Assembly (NCBI RefSeq): GCF_019880225.1 | Contig: NZ_CP082284.1 | Coordinates: 1,426,001 to 1,490,000, forward strand | Source: Halobaculum rubrum | GTDB lineage: Archaea; Halobacteriota; Halobacteria; Halobacteriales; Haloferacaceae | Reading direction: 5' to 3' | Length of the DNA stretch: 64,000 nucleotides | Shown: piece by piece, positions 44,313 through 52,051 of the stretch | Position numbering within the stretch: the stretch's first letter is position 1 | Layout: each line of letters starts with the position of its first letter | Program-made: the position numbers and the translations under genes | Notes under the pieces: model-generated | Told to the model about the DNA's origin: nothing | Seen by the model: only the letters and a program-made list of their open reading frames with translations | Databases searched by the model: none

Positions 44313-45182
44313 ATGGTCGAGCCGATCCTCAAGTGGGCGGGGGGCAAACGCCAGTTGCTCTCCGAGATCACGGGGCAGTTCCCCGCCGACTTCGAGTGCT
44401 ATCACGAGCCGTTCGTCGGCGGCGGCGCCGTCTACTTCCACCTGGAACCGGAGCGCGGCTCGATCAACGACCTCAATGACCGGTTGGTGACGCTGTACGA
44501 GGTCATCCGGGACCGCGATCCCGAGGACCTGATCGCGGAGAACGAGACGCACGAACACGACGAGGACTACTACTACGACGCCCGCGACGAGTTCAACGAC
44601 CTCCACGAGGTCGACGACAAGACCGACGACCAGCGGCTCCGTGAGGCCTCGCTGTTCATCTATCTGAACCGAACGTGCTTCAACGGGCTCTACCGCGAGA
44701 ACAACAGCGGCGAGTTCAACGTCCCCGTCGGCCGCTACGCGAACCCCGACTGGGTGCAAGCCGACCGGATCCGCGCGCTCCACGAGGTGTTGCGGGACAC
44801 GGCGATCCACAACGAGGACTTCGAGTACGTCCGGGGGGAGGCGGACGCGGGGGACCTGGTCTACTTCGACCCGCCCTACGAGCCCGTCTCGACCACGGCG
44901 AACTTCACCGACTACCACGCCGAGGGGTTCGACAAGGACGATCAGAAACGGCTTCGGGACCTCGCGGTCGACCTCGACGAAAAGGGCGTCTCGATCGTCC
45001 TCTCGAACTCGCCACCGGTCGCGGAGCTGTACGAGGAGTACGATCAGTTCACCGTGACCGTCGTCGGCGCGACCCGCTCGATCAACAGCGACGGGGACAA
45101 TCGTGGGGAGGTCGCCGAGGTGTTGATAACGAACGTCCCGGACGCCGAGAAGCGGCGGACGACGCTCTCGGAGTACAACTAA
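44313..45182 (+). CDS. Dam-type (D12 class) N6-adenine DNA methyltransferase
   Basis: The 289-residue protein has PILKWAGGKRQLL (residues 4-16) and FVGGGAVYF for SAM binding, YLNRTCFNGLYREN typical of the D12 class, and the catalytic DPPY at 186-189. It should methylate adenine in a short target site, probably GATC-like, but the target is inferred from class only. No restriction enzyme gene lies beside it, so it appears to be a solitary methylase. A TTTAAG box lies about 30 bases upstream of the ATG at 44313. Confidence 0.92.
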   Translation: MVEPILKWAGGKRQLLSEITGQFPADFECYHEPFVGGGAVYFHLEPERGSINDLNDRLVTLYEVIRDRDPEDLIAENETHEHDEDYYYDARDEFNDLHEVDDKTDDQRLREASLFIYLNRTCFNGLYRENNSGEFNVPVGRYANPDWVQADRIRALHEVLRDTAIHNEDFEYVRGEADAGDLVYFDPPYEPVSTTANFTDYHAEGFDKDDQKRLRDLAVDLDEKGVSIVLSNSPPVAELYEEYDQFTVTVVGATRSINSDGDNRGEVAEVLITNVPDAEKRRTTLSEYN

Positions 45183-45251
45183 CGTCGCCCGCAATCTCCG
45201 GGAGATCCCCCGGGAAGCCGTTCCCTCCGGGTTCCACTCGACCGCGGTGAT

Positions 45252-46976
45252 CTACTCCTCCTCGGTCTCCACCTCCTCGTCAGGCTGTTCCTCGCCCTCC
45301 TCGATCGGCGCGTTCGGCGCGTGTCGCTTCACGCCGTTCACGGCGTCGAGAGCCTTCGACCGGCCCGTGTACCCCTCGCCGGACGTTCCGAGGATCGTTC
45401 CGTTGCGGTGCCGGAGCCGCCAGCGGAACTCGCCGCCGGCGTCCTCGTACACCTCGATGGCCGCGGTGGCCATCGTGAGTCGGTCGGCCTCGGGGGCGTA
45501 CTCCCGGACGCGGTCGATCGCGTCCTCCAGCTTCGACCGGGAGCTGTACCCCTCGCCGGAGTCCGCGATGGTCTCCCCGTTCGCGGCGACGAGCCGCCAG
45601 CGGTGGCCGCCGCCGGCGTCCTCGAACGTCTCGAACCGGACGCCGGAGTCGGCGTCGACGGCGGCGTCCCCGGCCACCTCCTGGACGCGGTCGGCCGCTC
45701 GGCGGCCGTTCGACCGACTGGCGTAACCCTCGCCGGAGTCGCCGAGGATGTTCCCGTTGCGGTGGACGAGTCGCCAGCGGAACTCGCCGGCCGAGTCCTC
45801 GTACACCTCGATGCCCGCCGGGTCGAACTCCAGGTAGTCGGCGGGGCCGATGGTCGAGCGGACCGACTCGATCCCGTCTTTCGCGGACGACTTCGAGGAG
45901 AAGCCGCGGGTCCCCGCCGCGATGGTCTCGCCGTTGTCGTGGCGGAGCCGCCAGCGGTACTCGTCGTCGGCGTCGCGGTACAGCCGGAACCGCGCGCTCG
46001 GCTCCTCGGCGACGGGTTCGGCGGCCGGCTCGGGATCCTCCTCGTCGCGCTGCCAGACGACCGCCGCGCCAAGCGAGTTGCGCTTGACGCTGCGCATCCC
46101 CCGGCGGGCGGTCCGGTCGGAGCTGTACCCCTCACCCGAGGTGGCGATGATGTTGCCGTTGCGATGGACGAGCCGCCAGCGCCACTGTCCGGACTTGTCG
46201 CGGTACACGTCGAACGTCGCCGAGCTCTTCGAGAGCGCGTTGACGTGCGACGCCGCCGCGTTCAGGTCGTCGCGTACCGACGCCGTCTCCTCGCGTGCGG
46301 CTGCAGTCTCCGCGGTCGCGGATCGGGTCTTCTCGCGAGCCTCTTCGCGGGCCTCCTCGGCCGCGCGCTCGGCCTCCGCCGTCTCCGCCCGCGACTCGTC
46401 GAGGTCGGATTCGAGGGCGTCGATCCGGTCGTCGCGCTCGGCGACCGCCGCCTCCAGTTCCTCGATCCGTTGGTCGTCCGCCTCGTCGTCGGCGCGGGCG
46501 TCGGCCAACTGCTCCTCGACGGCCTGTCGCGCGCGGCTCTGCCCGACCGAGATCGGCGCGAGCGCACCCGAGAGGGTGATGAGCGCCAGCCCGAGGGTGT
46601 ACACCGCGACGACCCCCTGTGCGCTCCCCGAGCCGAGCGCCCACTGTCCGGGGAAGACGGTCAGGAACCACGCCATCGCGGCCAGACAGACGAGAAGACC
46701 GACGTACACGAGCAGCTTGGCGGTCCGGTGGAACGATTGGCCGACCACGAGGCCGGCGAAGGCGGTCGCGAGTCCGATCCCGGTGAGGAGGTACGCGATC
46801 CCCCGGGTTCCGGTCTGCCCTGATCCCATCGACGTGAGGAACACCGCCATCCCCACGACCGCGATAACGGTCCCGGCGACGAACAGCCAATACCCGTACA
46901 CCTCGTCGGTCGTGAACGGCTCGCCGAACCGCTCTCGGTACGCCGACGTGAGCCTGCCAGCTCCTGGTTCACTCAT
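45252..46976 (-). CDS. Membrane protein with coiled coil and five DUF1508 repeats
   Basis: The 574-residue protein has four helices (about residues 28-50, 58-80, 85-107, 120-142) and a coiled coil at 147-250 rich in Glu, Arg and Ala. Five DUF1508 (YegP-like) units follow from 254 on. Each carries a WRL signature such as GQWRWRLVHRNGN, EYRWRLRHDNGE, EFRWRLVHRNGN, GHRWRLVAANGE or EFRWRLRHRNGT. YegP proteins usually have one or two units; here there are five. Function is unknown. The start at 46976 (MSEPGAGRLTSAYRERFGE) is used. It is divergent from pcn. Confidence 0.88.
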   Translation of the reverse strand: MSEPGAGRLTSAYRERFGEPFTTDEVYGYWLFVAGTVIAVVGMAVFLTSMGSGQTGTRGIAYLLTGIGLATAFAGLVVGQSFHRTAKLLVYVGLLVCLAAMAWFLTVFPGQWALGSGSAQGVVAVYTLGLALITLSGALAPISVGQSRARQAVEEQLADARADDEADDQRIEELEAAVAERDDRIDALESDLDESRAETAEAERAAEEAREEAREKTRSATAETAAAREETASVRDDLNAAASHVNALSKSSATFDVYRDKSGQWRWRLVHRNGNIIATSGEGYSSDRTARRGMRSVKRNSLGAAVVWQRDEEDPEPAAEPVAEEPSARFRLYRDADDEYRWRLRHDNGETIAAGTRGFSSKSSAKDGIESVRSTIGPADYLEFDPAGIEVYEDSAGEFRWRLVHRNGNILGDSGEGYASRSNGRRAADRVQEVAGDAAVDADSGVRFETFEDAGGGHRWRLVAANGETIADSGEGYSSRSKLEDAIDRVREYAPEADRLTMATAAIEVYEDAGGEFRWRLRHRNGTILGTSGEGYTGRSKALDAVNGVKRHAPNAPIEEGEEQPDEEVETEEE

Positions 46977-47133
46977 GGTACTAGCTACCGATTCACAGTA
47001 TATTGGCTTCAAACTATGTTCTCCTGTCGTCCGATCGACCGACTGACAACCGACGATCCTGGACCGTGGCAACGTCGTCGTCCGCGGCTCCGTCGGCGAC
47101 CGAGGCCGATCGAAGCCGGAACGGGAACCGCGG

Positions 47134-47167
47134 GTATTTTTACGGGCACACTCGTAGCCCGCGATAT
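47134..47167 (+). promoter_or_regulatory. Promoter of pcn
   Basis: TATTTTTA at 47134-47141 is the TATA box, about 27 bases before the ATG at 47168, giving a leaderless mRNA. Confidence 0.65.
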
Positions 47168-47911
47168 ATGTTCAAGGCCATCGTGAGCGCGTCTACCCTC
47201 CGCGACGCGCTCGACTCGGTGAGCGTGCTGGTCGACGAGTGCAAGATCCGGCTCAACGAGGACGAACTCGCGATCCGCGCCGTCGACCCGGCCAACGTCG
47301 GCATGGTCGATCTCTCGCTCGAGGCCGCCGCGTTCGAGTCCTACGAGGCCGACGGAGGGGTCATCGGGGTCAACCTCAACAGGCTGGAGGACATCGCCGG
47401 GATGGCCAACACCGGAGACCTGATCCAGCTCGAACTCGACGAGGAGACCCGCAAGCTCCACATCCACATCGAGGGGCTCAGCTACACGCTCGCGCTCATC
47501 GACCCGGACTCCATCCGCCAGGAGCCGGACATCCCCGATCTCGATCTCCCCGCCGAGATCGTGCTGGAGGGTGCCCAGATCAACCGCGGTATCACCGCCG
47601 CCGACATGGTGAGCGACCACATCCGCCTGCGCGTCGACGAGGCGGAGGAGGCGTTCTTCATCGAGGCCGAGGGCGACACCGACGACGTCGACCTCCGGCT
47701 CGACCGCGAGGACCTCATCGACCTACAGGCCGGCCCCGCCGACTCGCTGTTCAGCCTCGACTACCTCAAGGACATGAACAAGGCCATCCCGAAGGACGCG
47801 GAGGTCCGCGTCGAGCTCGGCGAGGAGTTCCCCGTCAAGCTGCACTACGAGTTCGGCGAGGGGATGGGGCAAGTAACATACATGTTGGCCCCGCGTATCC
47901 AGAGCGAGTAG
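47168..47911 (+). CDS. pcn: Sliding clamp PCNA
   Basis: The 247-residue trimeric clamp holds polymerases and other repair enzymes on DNA. It begins [20 protein letters not shown] and shows the inter-domain [12 protein letters not shown], with the C-terminal [13 protein letters not shown]. The QVTYMLAPR region corresponds to the pocket for PIP-box partners. It works with RfcC encoded at 8685. A HAD hydrolase gene follows after 53 bases. Confidence 0.97.
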   Translation: MFKAIVSASTLRDALDSVSVLVDECKIRLNEDELAIRAVDPANVGMVDLSLEAAAFESYEADGGVIGVNLNRLEDIAGMANTGDLIQLELDEETRKLHIHIEGLSYTLALIDPDSIRQEPDIPDLDLPAEIVLEGAQINRGITAADMVSDHIRLRVDEAEEAFFIEAEGDTDDVDLRLDREDLIDLQAGPADSLFSLDYLKDMNKAIPKDAEVRVELGEEFPVKLHYEFGEGMGQVTYMLAPRIQSE

Positions 47912-47964
47912 ACCGCCGCGCCGGAACCGACGGCTTCTCGGTCGCGTCGGCCGCGCTCCCGAGT

Positions 47965-48579
47965 GTGACGACCGCCATCTGGTTCGACCTCGACGGCACG
48001 CTCGTCTCGTTCCCGGAGTACGGGGCGGTGCTCGCGACCGCCTGCGAGGGGGTCGGGATCGGGGACGCAGACGCGTTCGCGACCGCCTACAACGACGCCT
48101 TCTTCGACTACTTCGGCGACCTCGCGGCCGAGCCGTACCGCCGGGCGGCCGCGGACGCGCTCGCGGCCGTCGACGCCGACGCCGCTCCCGAATCGTTCGT
48201 CGCGGCAGTCCGCGACGCGGAGTACGAGGCCGTCGAGACGCCGCCCGCGGTCCGAGAGACGATATCGACGCTCGCGGCCGCCGACGACGTTGCGGTCGGC
48301 GTCTGCACGAACGGCGTCCCCGAGTGGCAACGCCGAAAGCTCCGCGAGTCGGGGCTGACCGCCCACGTCGACGCGACGGTCGTCAGCTACGAGGCCGGGG
48401 CACACAAGCCCGCTCCGGAACCGTTCGAGCGAGCCGAGGCGGCCATCGAGGCGGACCGGCGGGCGATGATCGGCGACGGCGAGGAGTCCGACGTGGTCGG
48501 CGCCCGGGAGCGCGGATGGGAGGCGGTCCACGTCGACGGTCCCGCGGACGTTCCGGCCGCGGTCGACTCGGTTCGCTGA
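47965..48579 (+). CDS. HAD-superfamily hydrolase
   Basis: The 204-residue product has motif I IWFDLDGTLVSF near residue 5, motif II in VGVCTNG, and motifs III/IV in HKPAPEPF and MIGDGEESDVVGA. It is a phosphatase-type HAD of unknown substrate. The GTG at 47965 (VTTAIWFDLDGT) is used because the conserved part begins there; the frame upstream is within pcn. It may be co-transcribed with pcn. Confidence 0.88.
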   Translation: MTTAIWFDLDGTLVSFPEYGAVLATACEGVGIGDADAFATAYNDAFFDYFGDLAAEPYRRAAADALAAVDADAAPESFVAAVRDAEYEAVETPPAVRETISTLAAADDVAVGVCTNGVPEWQRRKLRESGLTAHVDATVVSYEAGAHKPAPEPFERAEAAIEADRRAMIGDGEESDVVGARERGWEAVHVDGPADVPAAVDSVR

Positions 48580-48639
48580 CCGTCGGGCGGCGGGTCGGCG
48601 GGCCGGTCGGTCGACGGGCCGGCAACGCGGTCGGGCAGC

Positions 48640-48999
48640 TCACGCCGGTTCGTCCCGACCGGCGGTCGGAACGCCGACCGCCCCCGACACCAAGGCGGCG
48701 CTCAGGAGACACGCGGCGGCGGGCGCGAACGCGAAGCCGACGGTCGCCGCGGCCGCGAGCGCGACGCCGGTCATCGCCAGCGCGGCGCCCCATAACAGCC
48801 GCCCGCTGTCGGTCCACGCGGCGCCCGAACCGACGACCGCGGCCGCGGCGGCGCCGGCGACCAGCAGGGCCGCGAAGACGTCGACGAACGGTCGGGGTGC
48901 GGGAAGCGACGCGGCGGCGCCGATCGCGGCCGCCGTCGCGACAGTGGTCAACAGTCGACTTGCCGCCCGCTGCGGGGTGGAGGGTCGCCCCGGATGCAT
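48640..48999 (-). CDS. Hypothetical alanine-rich membrane protein
   Basis: The 119-residue product starts MHPGRPSTPQRAASRLLTTV and has about four hydrophobic helices rich in Ala and Gly. No named family is recognised. It is on the same strand as the MFS gene and lies 118 bases downstream of it. The codon pattern suits a real gene, but evidence is modest. Confidence 0.5.
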   Translation of the reverse strand: MHPGRPSTPQRAASRLLTTVATAAAIGAAASLPAPRPFVDVFAALLVAGAAAAAVVGSGAAWTDSGRLLWGAALAMTGVALAAAATVGFAFAPAAACLLSAALVSGAVGVPTAGRDEPA

Positions 49000-49117
49000 A
49001 CCGGACGGTCGCCGCCCGACGGCTAATACCCCCGGGCACGTTCCAGCCCCGCTGTCGAGCGCGGCAGATCCGCCCCGGCGGCGGTCGGTTTCGACTTCGG
49101 GGTCGCGCGACGGGCGC

Positions 49118-50491
49118 TCACCACGCACCCGTCGACTCGGTCGCCCCGCCGCGACCCAGCACCCACACCACCGGCACCAGCAGCACCGCGCCGGCGACGA
49201 ACGGCGACCAGTACGCGAGCACGTACGCCGCGGCGGCCACGGGCGGACCGACGGTCCGGCCGAGGCTCCCGGCGCCCTGGGTGACGCCGAACGCCGCCCC
49301 CTGGGTCTCGTCGCTGGCGCGTTCTGACACCAGCGTCGACAGCGAGACGTTCAGCGAACCGTTGCCGAACGACAGCAGCGCCCCCACCGCGAACAGCGCG
49401 ACGGTCGGCCCGGTGAGGAGGGGCCCCGAGAGCAGGCCCGTCCCTGACCCGCCGGGCAGCGGGAGCAAGCCGCCGAGTTCCGGCGTGAACGGGAGCAGCG
49501 CGAGCGACGCCGCCAACGCGGTGCCGCCGATCGCGGCCAGCCGGACCGCGCCGAGGCGACGCTCCAGCGGACCGACGAGCGCGCCCTGGTTGACCGTGCC
49601 GAGCACGCCGATGTACGTGAGGAATATCGCGGCGGCGGTCGCGTCGTAGCCGTAGAAGTCGGCGGCGAAGGGGATGAACATCACCTGGATGCCGGCGAAC
49701 GCGACCGAGGTGACGAAGTACGAGGCGACCAGCGGCCGGAGCGTGTCGTCTGCGAGCGCCGAGCGGAACTGTCCGACCAGCGACCGCCGACCGCCCCCGC
49801 TGGGGCGCGTGCGGTCCGGTTCCCGCAGGACGGCCACGGCAGCGCCGGCCGCGAGAAACGACAGCCCGGCGGCGAGGAAACTCGGGAGGGTGAACCGCGT
49901 CGTCGGAACGACCGCCGGAAGCAGGGCGTCGGCGGCGGCGACGACCTGGTCGCTCGCGGCGACGCCGCCGAGCGCGGGGCCGAACACGAACCCCAGCGAG
50001 AAGGCGGCGCCGACGAGCCCGAGCGCGCCCGCCCGCTTCTCCCGCGGGGTCACGTCGGCGACGTACGCCTGCGCGGCGGAGATGTTGCCGCCGGCGGCGC
50101 CCGCGAGCGTCCGCGAGAGCAGCAGGGTCGCGACGGCGGCCGCGGAGCCGGCGATAGCGCCGACCTCGGTGGCGAAGCCGAAGACGAGCCAGGCGACGCC
50201 CGCCATCGCGACCGAGAAGGCGATCACCGGCCGTCGCCCCCGCTCGTCGGAGATCCGCCCGAGCGTCGGCGCCGCGAGGAACTGCGCCAGCGAGTAGGCG
50301 GCGGCGATGAGCCCGATGAACACGTCGCTCACGCCGAACGACCGCACGTAGAAGGGGAGGATCGGGATGACGACGCCGAAGCCGAGCAAGTCGAGGAAGA
50401 CGACGGCGATCACGACCGCGACCGCGCGGCGGGAGCCGCCGGCGCCGGCGTCGTCGTCGCCGGCCGAGGATCGATCGGGAGGCGCGGGCAC
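49118..50491 (-). CDS. MFS transporter (multidrug/tetracycline efflux type)
   Basis: The 457-residue transporter has 12 predicted helices. Motif A GRISDERGRRP occurs after helix 2, and DLLGFGVVIPILPFY is at the start of helix 1, as in drug-proton antiporters. A glycine/serine-rich loop (LPLPGGSGTGLLSGP) lies in the second half. The GTG at 50491 (VPAPPDRSSAGDDD) is used; no in-frame ATG lies before the first helix. Substrate is unknown. Confidence 0.9.
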   Translation of the reverse strand: MPAPPDRSSAGDDDAGAGGSRRAVAVVIAVVFLDLLGFGVVIPILPFYVRSFGVSDVFIGLIAAAYSLAQFLAAPTLGRISDERGRRPVIAFSVAMAGVAWLVFGFATEVGAIAGSAAAVATLLLSRTLAGAAGGNISAAQAYVADVTPREKRAGALGLVGAAFSLGFVFGPALGGVAASDQVVAAADALLPAVVPTTRFTLPSFLAAGLSFLAAGAAVAVLREPDRTRPSGGGRRSLVGQFRSALADDTLRPLVASYFVTSVAFAGIQVMFIPFAADFYGYDATAAAIFLTYIGVLGTVNQGALVGPLERRLGAVRLAAIGGTALAASLALLPFTPELGGLLPLPGGSGTGLLSGPLLTGPTVALFAVGALLSFGNGSLNVSLSTLVSERASDETQGAAFGVTQGAGSLGRTVGPPVAAAAYVLAYWSPFVAGAVLLVPVVWVLGRGGATESTGAW

Positions 50492-50586
50492 ATCGGACCG
50501 ACGGCCGGCGAGGACTTAGCGGTCGTGGTGGGTTCTCACGACAAGACACTTACTCGTCCTGTGTCCACTCTCCGGTGACCCCCTCC

Positions 50587-51339
50587 ATGCCCACCGACCG
50601 CACCGCGCTCGTGCTCGTCCTCGTCGGACTCCTCCTCGTCCCCGGCCCCGCGTACGCGTTCGCGCTCGACGACCTCGGCGGGGAGGAACGGCATCGGAGC
50701 TCGACGGGCTACTCCGCCACCGAGATCACCGCCTCGAACGACACGGTGCTCGCGGACCGCTACGCCGACCGCCTCGCCTTCCGACCGTCGAGCCTCGAGT
50801 ACCGCCACGTTCGCGAGGTGTTTCGCGCGCCCAACGAGACCCGCGAGGCGCTCGAAACCGCGATGACGGACGGCGCAGCCTCCGTCGAGTCGGACGCCGT
50901 CGTCGCCGACGTCCGACGGCTTCAACGGAACTACACGTTCCTGACGACCGAGTACGACACCTATCACGCGTTCTCGCTCGCGGACGGCGAACTGACGACG
51001 ACCGTCGCGAACGACTCCGAGATCGCGGCCGTCGTCCGTACGCAGTTGGTCGCGAACTACACCTCCCTGCCGCCCGCCGAGCGGCGGACGTTCCGGAAGA
51101 TCCGCAACGCGACCGTCTCGGAGGCGGCGTACGACTACCGCCCGTGGAGCGACGAGCCCGTGCCCGATGCCCCGATCGTCGAGCGCGACGGGACGTACTA
51201 CGCCGTCGAAGTCACGTCGCATACGGACGACTTCGACTTCCCCGACGGGCTGTTGCTCGGGCTCGTCGCCGCGGGGGTCGGTGTCGTCACCGTGCTCGTC
51301 GGTATCGCCACGCTCGGGTACAACCGCTGGCGATCGTAG
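50587..51339 (+). CDS. Signal-anchored exported protein of unknown function
   Basis: The 250-residue product has a signal sequence (MPTDRTALVLVLVGLLLVPG, cleavage around AYAFA) and a C-terminal helix (LLLGLVAAGVGVVTVLVGIA) followed by a basic tail (YNRWRS). The large middle part, with N-glycosylation sequons (NYT, NAT, NET), should lie outside the cell. No domain is recognised. The ATG at 50587 is preferred over the codon at 50575. A TTACTCG box lies about 40 bases upstream. Confidence 0.7.
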   Translation: MPTDRTALVLVLVGLLLVPGPAYAFALDDLGGEERHRSSTGYSATEITASNDTVLADRYADRLAFRPSSLEYRHVREVFRAPNETREALETAMTDGAASVESDAVVADVRRLQRNYTFLTTEYDTYHAFSLADGELTTTVANDSEIAAVVRTQLVANYTSLPPAERRTFRKIRNATVSEAAYDYRPWSDEPVPDAPIVERDGTYYAVEVTSHTDDFDFPDGLLLGLVAAGVGVVTVLVGIATLGYNRWRS

Positions 51340-51380
51340 CGTCGCCCCGACGCGCTCCCGCTCCGGAGAGCCAGTCGACC

Positions 51381-51968
51381 TCAGCCGTGGCGCTCGATCA
51401 CGCGCTTCGCCGCCTGCGCTTTCTCTTTCCACCCGTAGCCGGCCTCGTACACGTGGCGCTTGCTGTCGACGAGCTGTTCGGGACTCGACTCCTCGAAGCC
51501 GCCGCGCTCCCACGTTCCCGAACGGTGGAGCCACTCGATGACGTTCTGGCGGGTCTCCGTCCACGAGAGGCCGACCATCTCGTACCACGCCACGAGCGCG
51601 AACACGGCGTTGTCGTGACAGCCGGGGTAGCTCCCCTCGCGGTAGATGGTCGCCATCGGCTCGCGAGTCGGCTCGGACACCTCCTCGCGGTAGCGCTCGG
51701 CGGTGAGCAGCTCCAGCGTGTCGCCGTTCTCTTCGACGCGCCCCTCGCGCCGGAGCAGATCCAGCGCGGCGCGGTGGAGCCCGGACCACTCGTCGTGGAC
51801 GGCGTGTTGCAGCGCGGACTCGCTGACGGGGCCGTCGACGAGAACCGTCAGGACGTCCGTGTACGCCTGCTCGACGTGGTGCCACTCGGTCCCCTCGAAG
51901 TCGCAGCCGGCGTCGTGCAGGCTGTTCGTGGTGCGACAGCCGGGGCAGGGGTACGCGAACCGTGGCAC
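51381..51968 (-). CDS. Hypothetical protein with N-terminal zinc-binding cysteine cluster
   Basis: The 195-residue product starts FAYPCPGCRTTNSLHDAGCD, so three to four Cys/His may bind zinc. The rest is mixed alpha helical, with ALVAWYEMVGLSWTETRQNV and a short winged-helix-like region. It resembles conserved haloarchaeal proteins without known function. The GTG at 51968 is used; the longer frame covers the kinase gene. It lies 83 bases after that kinase on the same strand. Confidence 0.65.
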   Translation of the reverse strand: MPRFAYPCPGCRTTNSLHDAGCDFEGTEWHHVEQAYTDVLTVLVDGPVSESALQHAVHDEWSGLHRAALDLLRREGRVEENGDTLELLTAERYREEVSEPTREPMATIYREGSYPGCHDNAVFALVAWYEMVGLSWTETRQNVIEWLHRSGTWERGGFEESSPEQLVDSKRHVYEAGYGWKEKAQAAKRVIERHG

Positions 51969-52051
51969 GAGTATCGTGTGGTGGGTGGGTCGGCGGCTTA
52001 GGTGTCGTGGTTCCGTTCGACCCGTCGGCCGACTCCGGAAGCCGCCGACCG

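Noticed and set aside
43530-45194. A 554-codon antisense frame over the Dam methylase
   Set aside because: It is a shadow of the methylase and the membrane protein gene; the composition is typical of antisense high-GC frames.
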